Shown piece after piece: positions 25,842-35,114 of a stretch of 64,000 bases of DNA (its first letter is position 1; each line of letters opens with the position of its first letter). The notes under the pieces are model-generated. The model did not search any database. It was not told the origin of the DNA and was given only the letters and a program-made list of their open reading frames with translations. Made by a program: the position numbers and the translations under genes. This DNA is from JAUUSJ01 sp964439395 (GTDB lineage: Bacteria > Bacillota > Clostridia > Lachnospirales > Lachnospiraceae). Location of the stretch: NCBI GenBank assembly GCA_964439395.1, contig CAYTNV010000016.1:11011-75010 (forward strand), in the 5' to 3' direction.

Positions 25842-28043
25842 TTACATTATCGTATCATCTCGCAAAGCATCCACTAAACTACACTGAAAAATTCGTCTTC
25901 CTCCAATATAATATGCCAATGCTACAAACGCAAAAATAGCGAAACAAAAAACGATAATCGGTATCATTGGCGCATCTTTAATAAATTCCACCGGATTTAA
26001 ATAACTTGCCTTTATCATAAATCCTACAGCAATTACCGTCAGCGGCAATGTAATAAAAAGAGGACGACCAGCAACAACCAATGCCTCTATGCCAAGCATC
26101 TTTCGCAATCCAAACGGTGTCATTCCAACCGATATATAGCGAGCAAACTCTCTTTTTCTCTGACGCAAAAATCCTAATGTATTAGAAAACATATTTGCAA
26201 TTCCAATGAATGCAAGTATGACACATAATCCACCGAGAACTACCATATAACCAAAAATCATATCATCGTTTGAACTTTTCTCCTGAATACGGTTTTCCAC
26301 TTCTACCTCATATTTTGGTACAAGTAAAGTTAAAACTTCATTTTCCAACATATTAAGTACATCCATCCGTTCTCTCTCTTTTGCTAATATGCGCACATAC
26401 ATATCCGCCTCTGCTCCTCCTATCTGTCCACATATATTTTTCCATAACGATACTGGAATGAACTGAACTAGAGAGTAATCATCGTATTCCTCCCTCAAGG
26501 CAGGTGCCTCCTTAGTATAGCCAAGCACAGACAATTCCTCACTTTTTCCTGGGCGCTCCATATTTTGAACAATAATTTTTTTCTGTTCTCCCGTAAGAAA
26601 TGGAATATAACTTCTATATCGAAAATTACTGTTTACACTATCCCAAATCTGGTTTAAAATAATCGTTCCGTCAAGGCGAGGTGCGAAACCTTGTCTCTCA
26701 CAATATTCCAAAAATTCCTCATCATTCATTATAATAATATTGGTTTTCACAGTCCAAACATCCCCTTTTTGTAAAACGGCTTCTCCTGTGACAATATCAA
26801 GCCCTCCAACTGCATCCAGTTCCTTACTCACATCATCAAACGGAATACAACTTATTGCTTTCACTTTTTGATATACAAGCACATTCTGTGCCTTAGAAAG
26901 CTTTCTAAGCTCTTTTATATATTTAAAATCTTCTATTTTCGTATTCTCTATCGTTGCCATTATGTCCCATACATTCTGATACTTTTCAAAATAAGTATGC
27001 CTTGTACTAATACCTGAAAGTGTAAAAAAACATAAAATCAACGTAAATGCTAAAAAAGAAAATGTCAATGACAAGATAGAGGTTCTCATCGCCTTTTTTT
27101 GTGCCTTTAAATTATTGCCTGCAAGCTCTCCTTCTATTCCAAACAGCAAAGATAAAATAGGAGAATGCTTTTTCTTTTCTAGTACAAATTCGTTTGTATT
27201 ACAGATTGCCTCTAGCGGTGTCATTTTACTTAGTTTCCTAGCTGGAAGCCACGCAGAAAATAGCACAGTCAAAACTGTCGAGGAAATAGTAACTGCAAAT
27301 ACAAGTGGATGATATGTCCATTTTGATGCATAAGCTCCAGCTATATTTCCTGCCAATATATTCATTGCATGAATCACTCCAATGCTTAAAACAATTCCCA
27401 TGAAAATTCCAATTAAAATCGGAAAAATACAAAGTAAAATAGCTTCTTGCATTAAGCATATTCTAATTTGTCTCGGAGTTGCCCCGATGCTGGAAAATAT
27501 ACCAAACTGATGAATCCTCGCATTCATAGACATTGCAAACGAGTTTCGAATAATTAAAATTAGGGATAAACAAACAAAAATGAAAATAACCAAGTAAAAA
27601 GTCATGAGCATCGGCGGTTTCTCATCTTTCGGATCATGAATGAGATAGCGAGATAAGAGCAACGTATGATAAGATGCCGCATTTTCTGGAAGTCCTAGCT
27701 TTTGTAAAACTAATGGCATATCACAAAAAATCTTTCGCATATTCCAAAAATTAATATCAACTACTATTTCCTTCCCCTCACTCAATGCTTCATTCACTGT
27801 CACTTTCTCCACATTTTCAAAATTTTGTATCGTAATAAGGTCGTCCTTTGTCAACTCGCCAGTAATCCGCCCCTGCCAGTCTCCCTCCTCCAAAATAATA
27901 TTTTCTATCTCTCCTGTCCAAAAATTATAAAATAAGCTGCATAGAAAAGACAAAAGCAAAGCTGAAATAAGAGCTGCTGTGATAATGGATATACTGGAAG
28001 CTCGATTATTTTTTATATAAGTTGATGAATATTCTCTCCACAT
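25842..28043 (-). CDS. ABC transporter permease (FtsX type), second system
   Basis: A 733-residue permease with an N-terminal membrane segment, a short extracytoplasmic domain, a three-segment FtsX core (FGIFSSIGATPRQIRICLMQ), a central extracytoplasmic domain of about 260 residues and a second FtsX core (FARYISVGMTPFGLRKMLGI). The design parallels the 17.7-21.0 kb system but is distinct. The ATG at 28043 is 8 bases after AGGG; a GTG at 28052 overlapping the ATPase stop is the alternative. Cotranscribed with the ATPase at 28049. Confidence 0.88.
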   Translation of the reverse strand: MWREYSSTYIKNNRASSISIITAALISALLLSFLCSLFYNFWTGEIENIILEEGDWQGRITGELTKDDLITIQNFENVEKVTVNEALSEGKEIVVDINFWNMRKIFCDMPLVLQKLGLPENAASYHTLLLSRYLIHDPKDEKPPMLMTFYLVIFIFVCLSLILIIRNSFAMSMNARIHQFGIFSSIGATPRQIRICLMQEAILLCIFPILIGIFMGIVLSIGVIHAMNILAGNIAGAYASKWTYHPLVFAVTISSTVLTVLFSAWLPARKLSKMTPLEAICNTNEFVLEKKKHSPILSLLFGIEGELAGNNLKAQKKAMRTSILSLTFSFLAFTLILCFFTLSGISTRHTYFEKYQNVWDIMATIENTKIEDFKYIKELRKLSKAQNVLVYQKVKAISCIPFDDVSKELDAVGGLDIVTGEAVLQKGDVWTVKTNIIIMNDEEFLEYCERQGFAPRLDGTIILNQIWDSVNSNFRYRSYIPFLTGEQKKIIVQNMERPGKSEELSVLGYTKEAPALREEYDDYSLVQFIPVSLWKNICGQIGGAEADMYVRILAKERERMDVLNMLENEVLTLLVPKYEVEVENRIQEKSSNDDMIFGYMVVLGGLCVILAFIGIANMFSNTLGFLRQRKREFARYISVGMTPFGLRKMLGIEALVVAGRPLFITLPLTVIAVGFMIKASYLNPVEFIKDAPMIPIIVFCFAIFAFVALAYYIGGRRIFQCSLVDALRDDTIM

Positions 28044-28048
28044 ACGAA

Positions 28049-28729
28049 TCACCCTCGCCTCTCATCATTTACAATACATCCGTCCTCCATCGTTATGATT
28101 CGATCTGCTTCCAATGCAACCTTCTCATCATGGGTAATGAGTAAAATAGTCTGATGAAAATTACGGTTGGACGATTTTAACATATCAATAATCTCTTCTC
28201 CATTTTTTCGATCAAGATTTCCTGTCGGCTCATCCGCAAGAAGCAGGGCTGGACGGTAAAGTAAAGAACGTGCAATTGCCACCCTCTGCTGCTGTCCGCC
28301 AGATAACTGCTTTGGGAGAAATTCCAGTTTATCCGCAATACCAAGAGAATCTATAATTTTATCAAAATACTGCTGATTCGGTTTCTTTTTATCGAGAAGA
28401 AGAGGCATAAGAATATTTTTTCGAACAGTAAGCGTCGGAATCAGATTGTAAAATTGGTAAATCAACCCCACTTTCTGACGGCGAAAAATTGCTGCCTCTG
28501 TCTGATTGAGAGTAGAAATATCCGTTCCATCTACTATAACTTTTCCCTCGGATGGCTTGTCCACAGTTCCGAGAATATGTAATAATGTAGATTTTCCAGA
28601 ACCTGAGGCACCTACAATCGCAACAAATTCTCCCCTCTCTACAGAAAGGTCAATCCCATTTAAGGCAACTACTCGATTTCCTCCATCACCGTATACCTTT
28701 CTAACTCCTATGCATTTTAAAATATCCAT
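28049..28729 (-). CDS. ABC transporter ATP-binding protein, second system
   Basis: A 226-residue ATPase of the MacB/LolD group. Walker A GASGSGKSTLLHILGTVD, Q-loop LIYQFYNLIPTLTVRKN, signature LSGGQQQRVAIARSLL, Walker B LLLADEPTGNLDRKN and ITHDEK are intact. It drives the FtsX-type permease that overlaps its stop. Its start lies inside the last 29 bases of recQ, so recQ, the ATPase and the permease may form one transcript. The substrate is unknown. Confidence 0.92.
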   Translation of the reverse strand: MDILKCIGVRKVYGDGGNRVVALNGIDLSVERGEFVAIVGASGSGKSTLLHILGTVDKPSEGKVIVDGTDISTLNQTEAAIFRRQKVGLIYQFYNLIPTLTVRKNILMPLLLDKKKPNQQYFDKIIDSLGIADKLEFLPKQLSGGQQQRVAIARSLLYRPALLLADEPTGNLDRKNGEEIIDMLKSSNRNFHQTILLITHDEKVALEADRIITMEDGCIVNDERRG

Positions 28730-30581
28730 CTGAGAGTCCCCTTTCTTGTATAAATTTATTAATTAATCTAATAAAACCTTCGCCGTATTTTTCAAATTTT
28801 TTCTCTCCAATTCCGTTGATTTTTAACATCTCCTCTTTATTAGTCGGATATTTCAGACACATATCCGTCAAGGTTCGGTCAGAACATATAATATATGGAG
28901 GCATATTTTCTTTTCTTGCCAACCAGAGGCGATGTTCTCTGAGAAGTTCAAATAATTCATAATCCACTTTTGACATATCAATCTGTGAGTGAGAAACCTT
29001 TTTCATTTTGGAGACAGACTCTACTTTTTCCTCCTCCTTCGGAAGCTTCATTATAATACGCTCTTCTCTCTTTTCTTCCAATAAAGAAATCACTTTGGAA
29101 TTTAACTTCATCACTTGATATTCATCATTTGTCAGACTAATATAATCATTAAAAATTAAAAAATCAATGATTTGTCGAATTTTCTTCTCACTAACCTTTT
29201 TCAAACTTCCAAATGTATTTAACTGATCAAGCTTTCGATCGATAATCGTCTTTCGATTCGAGCCATGCACAATACCAGCGACAGTCGCTTTTCCCATCGG
29301 ATAGTTTAATTCATTGATACAGTCAAAAATTTTCAATGCGATTTTAGTCACATCTTCCTCCACAAACTGAGTCAGACAATTAGAACAATTATCACAGCAT
29401 ACAAGATGACTCTCACCAAAATACTGCAGCAAATAATTTCTAAGACAGTCAGCCGTAAAACAATAAAAAGTCATCTTTTTCAAACGCTCTCTGTCTCGCT
29501 CTTTAATTAATTCCATTGTCTCAGAATCTAACTCCACCTCTCTGTCATGGTTAATCATATATTGATTCACCGCCACATCCTTCCCAGAATACATCAAAAT
29601 ACATTCTGCCAGCAAACCGTCCCTTCCCGCGCGACCAGCCTCCTGATAATAACTCTCGATATCTTTGGGCATATTATAGTGAACGACAAATCTCACATTT
29701 GATTTATCAATTCCCATTCCAAACGCATTCGTTGCCACCATAATTTTGCTCTCATCAAAAACAAATTTATCTTGATTCATGCGGCGTTCCTCGGTGCTAA
29801 GTCCTGCATGATATCGAACGACCGAGTATCCTAATTGCTCAAGCTGCTCGCAAATATCTTCCACCTCTTTTCTCGTATTACTGTAAATAATACCCGAGTC
29901 ATCTCTTCTTTTTTGTAAATATTTACATAATTCTGCAAATTTATCTTTTGGTTTTCTCACTTCAAAATAGAGATTCTTTCGGTCAAATCCAGTTGAGACA
30001 ATGGTTGGATTTTGTAAGCCAAGAATACAAATGACATCTTCTTTTACTTCCCTCGTCGCCGTCGCAGTAAACGCACTCACAATTGGTCTTTTCGGCAAAC
30101 GCCCTATAAAATCAACGATTTTTAAATAGCTGGGGCGAAAATCCTGTCCCCATCTAGAAACACAGTGGACTTCGTCCACAGTGAGCATAGAAATCGTCGC
30201 ATTTTTTGCAAATGTCAAAAACTCTTCTGTATCTAAGCGTTCTGGTGCGACATAGATAATTTTATATTTTCCCTGACTAGCATAGTTTAAGGCTAATAAA
30301 TATTGATTATAGGACAGAGAACTGTTCAAATATGCCGCGTGAACACCAGCCTGATTTAACGCCCTTACTTGATCTTTCATAAGAGAAATCAATGGTGATA
30401 TGACAAGAGTGATTCCTGACATCATCAGGGTGGGAATCTGATAACAGATGGATTTTCCAGCTCCTGTCGGCATAATTCCAAATGTATCCTTTCTAGACAA
30501 AATACTGTCAATTAACTCCTCTTGACCTTCCCGAAAATCGTCATAGCCAAAATATTGCTTTAGCAATTCATGTTTCTTCAT
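28701..30581 (-). CDS. recQ: ATP-dependent DNA helicase RecQ
   Basis: A 626-residue helicase. Motif 0 and I read FGYDDFREGQEELI and MPTGAGKSICYQIP; motif II is the DEVH box in LTVDEVHCVSRWGQDFRPSY; motif VI is YYQEAGRAGRDG. A RecQ-C zinc site follows (CLRNYLLQYFG, CCDNCSNC), then a winged helix and a C-terminal HRDC domain (ELFELLREHRLWLARKENMP). It unwinds forked and recombination DNA. It overlaps the downstream ABC ATPase gene by 29 bases. Confidence 0.95.
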   Translation of the reverse strand: MKKHELLKQYFGYDDFREGQEELIDSILSRKDTFGIMPTGAGKSICYQIPTLMMSGITLVISPLISLMKDQVRALNQAGVHAAYLNSSLSYNQYLLALNYASQGKYKIIYVAPERLDTEEFLTFAKNATISMLTVDEVHCVSRWGQDFRPSYLKIVDFIGRLPKRPIVSAFTATATREVKEDVICILGLQNPTIVSTGFDRKNLYFEVRKPKDKFAELCKYLQKRRDDSGIIYSNTRKEVEDICEQLEQLGYSVVRYHAGLSTEERRMNQDKFVFDESKIMVATNAFGMGIDKSNVRFVVHYNMPKDIESYYQEAGRAGRDGLLAECILMYSGKDVAVNQYMINHDREVELDSETMELIKERDRERLKKMTFYCFTADCLRNYLLQYFGESHLVCCDNCSNCLTQFVEEDVTKIALKIFDCINELNYPMGKATVAGIVHGSNRKTIIDRKLDQLNTFGSLKKVSEKKIRQIIDFLIFNDYISLTNDEYQVMKLNSKVISLLEEKREERIIMKLPKEEEKVESVSKMKKVSHSQIDMSKVDYELFELLREHRLWLARKENMPPYIICSDRTLTDMCLKYPTNKEEMLKINGIGEKKFEKYGEGFIRLINKFIQERGLSDGYFKMHRS

Positions 30582-30628
30582 TCTTGTTTTGTCTCCTTAT
30601 ATGTATGATGATAATATCGATTGTTATA

Positions 30629-30754
30629 TTATTTTCCTTGATAAAATAGAAAAGCACAACTGCGATAGATAAGAGTAATAAAAATATCCTCAGAAATCAA
30701 CATATCAAGATACTTACCAAAATATGTCTTAAACTCAGTTGCTATAATAATCAT
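30629..30754 (-). pseudogene. Phd/YefM-type antitoxin, truncated
   Basis: A 41-codon frame beginning MIIIATEFKTYFGKYLDMLI followed by SEDIFIT. The first 27 residues match the N-terminal DNA-binding half of Phd/YefM antitoxins (consensus: a hydrophobic start, then ATEFK...G.YLD, then IxIT). After that the sequence no longer fits the usual KNGKxVAxL continuation, and the frame stops about 45 residues short. No toxin gene is adjacent. GGGAGAG precedes the start at good spacing and a promoter with a palindrome lies upstream. It reads as a decayed toxin-antitoxin locus, possibly with a surviving DNA-binding peptide. Confidence 0.55.
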
Positions 30755-30785
30755 CTAAAACTCTCCCTTACCATTTAGTAACCAT

Positions 30786-30828
30786 ATTATATGCGATTTC
30801 AAAATAATCAATAAAAATCGTACGATTT
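30786..30828 (-). promoter_or_regulatory. Promoter and palindromic operator of the antitoxin remnant
   Basis: A perfect TATAAT on the minus strand (30786-30791) lies 18 bases from TTTATT (30810-30815). The 14-base perfect palindrome AAATCGTACGATTT (30815-30828) abuts the -35 box. Antitoxins of this family usually bind palindromes in their own promoter. Confidence 0.45.
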
Positions 30829-30910
30829 CTCCACTGTCTCAATTTCTACCCACACTAGATATGTACTATTTCCAATCCACATCTACTTCTGTTTTCAATC
30901 TCCCAACCTT

Positions 30911-31099
30911 TCACTTCTCAAGCCAACAAATCGTATTTTTATAGGCATTACATTCTGTACTACATTGGACAATATATTTTTTATTAACATATTTTACAAT
31001 ATAAATATAGTTCCCCTGCCCTACTCCACAACGGAATACTCCTTCTGGTCTTTTTAAGAAATATTCTGAACATAACTTAAAAATCATTTCTTCATTCAT
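30911..31099 (-). CDS. Small uncharacterised protein
   Basis: A 62-residue protein, MNEEMIFKLCSEYFLKRPEG onwards, with a beta-rich middle (VKYVNKKYIVQCS) and four cysteines. It begins 7 bases after the stop of the acetyltransferase gene, with AGAGGATGG before its ATG, so it looks translated in that operon. No family is recognised. Confidence 0.5.
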   Translation of the reverse strand: MNEEMIFKLCSEYFLKRPEGVFRCGVGQGNYIYIVKYVNKKYIVQCSTECNAYKNTICWLEK

Positions 31100-31106
31100 C
31101 CATCCT

Positions 31107-31724
31107 CTATCGACCTTTTCTTATTTCAATTCTATCTAAGTTTTCAACACTCAAATCTGGAAAATCTATCACTGACAAAGGATTTTCTTCATGTTCTCCG
31201 ATCATTTTTTCCATCCATACCATATGATACCATGTACCAAACTTATAGCCACATTGATGAAACTCACCAACCATACGATATCCTAGACGTTCATGGAATT
31301 TTACGCTATCTCTCGTTAAATATTTATCCTCCACTTCAGGATACGCAATGCAAGCATTTAAGTTTAAAATATTTTGAGCTTTTGAAATACCCTCTAACGC
31401 TTCATAGAGCATTCTTCCAATTCCTCTTCCTCTTTCGCCTTTTTTCACATATATAGTCGTCTCCACTGCCCAATCATAGGCTTTTCTTCCCTTAAATACC
31501 CCACTATAAGCATAGCCAAGAATCCCCTCTTTGCTCTTTGCAACGATATAAGGATATTTTTTCAATGTATGTTTCATCCTATCTTGAAATTCTTCCAAAC
31601 TTGGCACATCATACTCAAAAGTAATTGCTGTTTCTGTGACATATGGCGCGTAAATCTCTAATATTTCCTTTGCATCTTCTATCGTTGCAACTCGAATATA
31701 TATCTTTTCTTTTTCTCTGTTCAC
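31107..31724 (-). CDS. GNAT family N-acetyltransferase (phosphinothricin acetyltransferase-like)
   Basis: A 205-residue protein. IRVATIEDAKEILEIYAPYV at the N-terminus, FEYDVPSLEEFQDRMKHTL in the middle and the acetyl-CoA loop KKGERGRGIGRMLYEAL match the PAT/YwnH/MnaT group; the C-terminal FHERLGYRMVGEFHQCGYKF is also typical. This group acetylates small amines such as phosphinothricin or methionine sulfone, but the natural substrate is often unknown. The C-terminus extends about 30 residues beyond the minimal fold. Confidence 0.88.
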   Translation of the reverse strand: MNREKEKIYIRVATIEDAKEILEIYAPYVTETAITFEYDVPSLEEFQDRMKHTLKKYPYIVAKSKEGILGYAYSGVFKGRKAYDWAVETTIYVKKGERGRGIGRMLYEALEGISKAQNILNLNACIAYPEVEDKYLTRDSVKFHERLGYRMVGEFHQCGYKFGTWYHMVWMEKMIGEHEENPLSVIDFPDLSVENLDRIEIRKGR

Positions 31725-31939
31725 TTATTTTCATCTCCTTATATGATTATAATATAGAAATCTATTTAGATGTTAGAAGCAAAAAGCTATTTGAATTAAG
31801 AAGTAACTATTTGTAAGTTGTATATATATTGGAAACCTTTATTGTAAATATGAGTTTCAAGTAAATATACGAGTTCCTAGCTATCTATTTAAAAACGCTT
31901 CATAGTAAAAGTATCTTTTGATTTCAACATCATATGTCA

Positions 31940-32707
31940 TTAACAATCATACCATATCTCATATGCCAGATATTCATAGGCAAATTCATATCCTAACTTT
32001 TCTGCCAAAGATAACGACCATCTATTTTGCGCATCCCAGCTTGGATACCATCCTCGCTTTAGGCATTCTAGTATAAGCTTTGCGCCACTAATATATGCAA
32101 GCCCCTTTCTGCGATATTCCTCTTTTGTGTCAATCTCTATTTCTATTCCACCATGATACCCAGAATACGAGGAAGCCCCCGATATTGGTTCATTTTTTTC
32201 TAATATAATAGCTCCCATTCCATATTTCTTATACGTTTCATAATCAGAATACTGTGATACCCAGTCTCTACACCACTCAGTCTCTTTACATTTCATAAAC
32301 AATTGTTCGTCCATCATTTGTAATGTATATTTTTCTGGCAATCCCTCCACTACTCTACTTAAATGATCTATATCAAAGAATGTTTCTTTTTTTGTGGCAT
32401 ATCGAATCACTCGCCTTGCATTTTTTCCATGATAATCTTCCGTCATTTTAGCCCACTGCTCATCTTGTGGAACGAAAATCATAAAATTCTTTTTGCTAAG
32501 TTCTGGTGTATATAAAACAAGTTCTCTATTCGGTTTACCTGCAAAGAAACAGAAATCTCCCAATATAGCCATCGCAGAGCTTGGCATCTCAATGGAATCC
32601 GCATAAACTTTTCCCATTACTCCTTGCAAACAAGAATATATTAATGTCTCTTCCCATCCTTTAAATAATGGAGCTACAGTTTCTGATTTTTTCACTCTAT
32701 AGACCAT
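31940..32707 (-). CDS. GNAT family acetyltransferase (PF12746-like)
   Basis: A 255-residue protein. The N-terminal half (AILGDFCFFAGKPNRELVLY) and the C-terminal GNAT fold (SGASSYSGYHGGIEIEIDTKEEY, then RRKGLAYISGAKLILECLKR and SLSLAEKLGYEF) match the GNAT_acetyltran family found in Firmicutes. The acetyl-CoA loop RRKGLA is intact. The substrate is unknown. It sits alone, between an A/T-rich spacer and the MazG-like gene. Confidence 0.85.
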   Translation of the reverse strand: MVYRVKKSETVAPLFKGWEETLIYSCLQGVMGKVYADSIEMPSSAMAILGDFCFFAGKPNRELVLYTPELSKKNFMIFVPQDEQWAKMTEDYHGKNARRVIRYATKKETFFDIDHLSRVVEGLPEKYTLQMMDEQLFMKCKETEWCRDWVSQYSDYETYKKYGMGAIILEKNEPISGASSYSGYHGGIEIEIDTKEEYRRKGLAYISGAKLILECLKRGWYPSWDAQNRWSLSLAEKLGYEFAYEYLAYEIWYDC

Positions 32708-32774
32708 CTTTTACCCCTCATAAACTAAATTTTCTATCATAAATATATAAGAAAAATACAAAATCAGCTCTATA

Positions 32775-33110
32775 TTATTTTAATTCTGTATATTTTTTCT
32801 TACTTCCAAATGCTTTTTCAACTGGATATTTTTCATTATTCTTTTTTATTTTCTCTTGAACAATTTCATCCAAATCAATCCCACATACATCCGCCATGAG
32901 AATACAATAATTTATAACATCGGCTAATTCTTCTCGAATTTTATCTGTTTTACTCTCACATGCTATGTCTTCTGCACTCCACTGAAATACTTCTAATAAT
33001 TCTGCTGCTTCCAAGCTAATAGAAATTGCTAAATCTTTCGGATTATGAAATTGTTTCCAATTCCTGTCATCTCTAAATTTCAAAACTTGATTTATCGTAT
33101 CTTGCTTCAT
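32775..33110 (-). CDS. MazG-like nucleotide pyrophosphohydrolase
   Basis: A 111-residue all-helical protein. DLAISISLEAAELLEVFQWS provides the EExxE-type metal site and REELADVINYCILMADVCGI the ExxD half, the two halves of the MazG/dUTPase-2 catalytic centre. Such small enzymes hydrolyse nucleoside triphosphates, often modified ones, to monophosphate and pyrophosphate. It lies 25 bases downstream of the DUF2075 helicase gene on the same strand, so the pair is probably one operon. Confidence 0.88.
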   Translation of the reverse strand: MKQDTINQVLKFRDDRNWKQFHNPKDLAISISLEAAELLEVFQWSAEDIACESKTDKIREELADVINYCILMADVCGIDLDEIVQEKIKKNNEKYPVEKAFGSKKKYTELK

Positions 33111-33135
33111 AATTCATCTCCTCTAAATCATATAT

Positions 33136-35004
33136 TCACTTTAAAGATTGCCATAAATATTCTGCTAATTTCTTATCCGTACAGTACACATAGCATCCCT
33201 TCATTCCCCGTGTCATAAGAGTGCGATATGTATTTTTAATGATCTCGTCTGCTACCTTTTGCGCTTTTTCTGGATTTTCTTTGTATAATTTCTTAATTCC
33301 TCTTAAAGATTGATCTGTTTTTGCTCTTTTATTAAAATCTGTTAAAATTTTTCCATTTTCATAACGTAAATCATCTCCAATAATAACTCCAACATAGTCA
33401 AATTCCAATCCTTGTGATGTATGAATACATCCAGCTTCATTTACAGAATTTTCGTCAATTGCAAATGTTGATGTATTTTTTAAATTCCAGCTCATTTCAA
33501 AATCTCCAATTTTAATATCATGCACATCCGAATTATTTACGCCTTGTTTTATCCAGTTCCAACAATATCCAGCCAAAACTCTCGCCCGATTATTACTAAT
33601 TTGATTTTTCTCTAAAATAATACTCCTGACTTCATGGGGTGAATCCATAATCTGAATATCATAATCGATGTCCCGCATATCCCAATTCGCAGTTTTACGT
33701 ATTTCTAATATATTATCAAGCCACGCAAGATAGCCATCCGAACCATTACATCGAAACTGAGATATGAGTTCCATATGAATTATTTCTGCGCCAGATTTCA
33801 TTGCCCATTTCTCAATTTCGGCAATACTTCCAATATCATGAATCGTAACTCTCTGACTTTCATCAATAAAAAACACACTGCATCTAGCTGCATAAATAAT
33901 CTCTTTTATTTGATTTTCTCCCATATTTTGAAACATACCAGATTTTTCATTTAAACGATGCGCCTCATCAACTAATGCCGTATCAACAATATCTTTCTCT
34001 GCATTTGTATAAATGCCAGACCCCTTAAACATAATATCAATACTACTTTTTCGGATTTCTCCTTTTAGTTTTTTCTGGTATACATTTCGAGGCGTACTAT
34101 TTTTAGATACATATTGGCAAAATTGTCCCTCTTTTGTGAGCTGTGCTAATAAATGAATTGCTACTATAGATTTTCCAGTTCCCGGACCACCTTGTACGAT
34201 GATAACTTTTTTCTTATTATCTTTTATTGCACGTCTAGACGCATTTAAAATTTTTTCATATACGACCTTTTGTTCATCTAACATTACAAACTCTCTATTT
34301 CCCTTCAACATTTTGGCAATGGATTCTTGCAAACTTTTTGAAGGCTTAATTTTTCCGTGTTCAATCAAATAAAGAAGTTCCTCATTATCGCCTTTTATAA
34401 TATTTTTCTTGATAAATGCTCTTAATTTATTAACTTGTCCTCTTGTAAATGTTGGCGCATCCTCTAGATAAGTTTCATACTGTTTCTCATCAAGCGGATC
34501 ATCTTTCCTCCGTCTATAATTATGTAAATAGGCACAAGGTCGAAGACGAATATTTTCCTCCTGTACAGACTGGTTATAATCCGTAATTAACATTGCATAT
34601 GACCATGCCTGATATGATGGATGAACTACCTGCCTAGTAGTATTTCCTATATATGTTTCTACTAAAGCATCCTCCCCTTTAACAGAAGCTAACTCATCCC
34701 ACTGTTTTAATTCAATCACTATAATATTTCCCTTTTTTTCTTTATCATAACCTGAAATCAAAAAATCTACTCGCTTAGATGTACGAGGAATATTATATTC
34801 TATGGCTATCCCCACATCCTGCGGTATTTTATTATCATTTAAAACTTTGTACATATATTCCAATGAATTTTCCCAAGCTCGAAATTCGTTTCTTGCTGTG
34901 CGATGATTCATTTTTTCATAAATATTTTTTTCAATTTCTATAGCTATTGTATCTTGTTCTACACTTTGAAAAAAATCTTTTTTCGTTCCATCATAAATTA
35001 ACAT
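33136..35004 (-). CDS. DUF2075 helicase with PD-(D/E)XK-like N-terminus
   Basis: A 622-residue protein. The N-terminal quarter has RVDFLISG...IIVIELKQWDEL (about residues 75-105), which fits the Asp...Glu-x-Lys core of restriction-type nucleases. The rest is an SF1 helicase: Walker A QGGPGTGKSIVAIHLL, Walker B TALVDEAHRL, FFIDESQRV, ISQFRCNGSDGYLAWL, HTSQGLEFDYVGVIIG and YRTLMTRGMKGCYVY. DUF2075 proteins are uncharacterised, but nuclease-helicase fusions next to nucleotide hydrolases often act in defence against phage; that is inference. The operon partner is the MazG-like gene. Confidence 0.82.
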   Translation of the reverse strand: MLIYDGTKKDFFQSVEQDTIAIEIEKNIYEKMNHRTARNEFRAWENSLEYMYKVLNDNKIPQDVGIAIEYNIPRTSKRVDFLISGYDKEKKGNIIVIELKQWDELASVKGEDALVETYIGNTTRQVVHPSYQAWSYAMLITDYNQSVQEENIRLRPCAYLHNYRRRKDDPLDEKQYETYLEDAPTFTRGQVNKLRAFIKKNIIKGDNEELLYLIEHGKIKPSKSLQESIAKMLKGNREFVMLDEQKVVYEKILNASRRAIKDNKKKVIIVQGGPGTGKSIVAIHLLAQLTKEGQFCQYVSKNSTPRNVYQKKLKGEIRKSSIDIMFKGSGIYTNAEKDIVDTALVDEAHRLNEKSGMFQNMGENQIKEIIYAARCSVFFIDESQRVTIHDIGSIAEIEKWAMKSGAEIIHMELISQFRCNGSDGYLAWLDNILEIRKTANWDMRDIDYDIQIMDSPHEVRSIILEKNQISNNRARVLAGYCWNWIKQGVNNSDVHDIKIGDFEMSWNLKNTSTFAIDENSVNEAGCIHTSQGLEFDYVGVIIGDDLRYENGKILTDFNKRAKTDQSLRGIKKLYKENPEKAQKVADEIIKNTYRTLMTRGMKGCYVYCTDKKLAEYLWQSLK

Positions 35005-35114
35005 TCATTTTACTCCTACTTTAAAGTATCTATATTATTCTATTAAAATTCTTATATAATTTATCCCACTAAGTAGTTTATTATCTATAATTCTATGTTA
35101 CAACTATCCTCTTG

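Larger units (their letters stand above)
30582..30910. other. Spacer with antitoxin remnant and its control region
   Basis: No intact gene. It holds a shortened Phd/YefM-like frame (30629-30754), a promoter and a palindrome on the minus strand. Confidence 0.5.
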
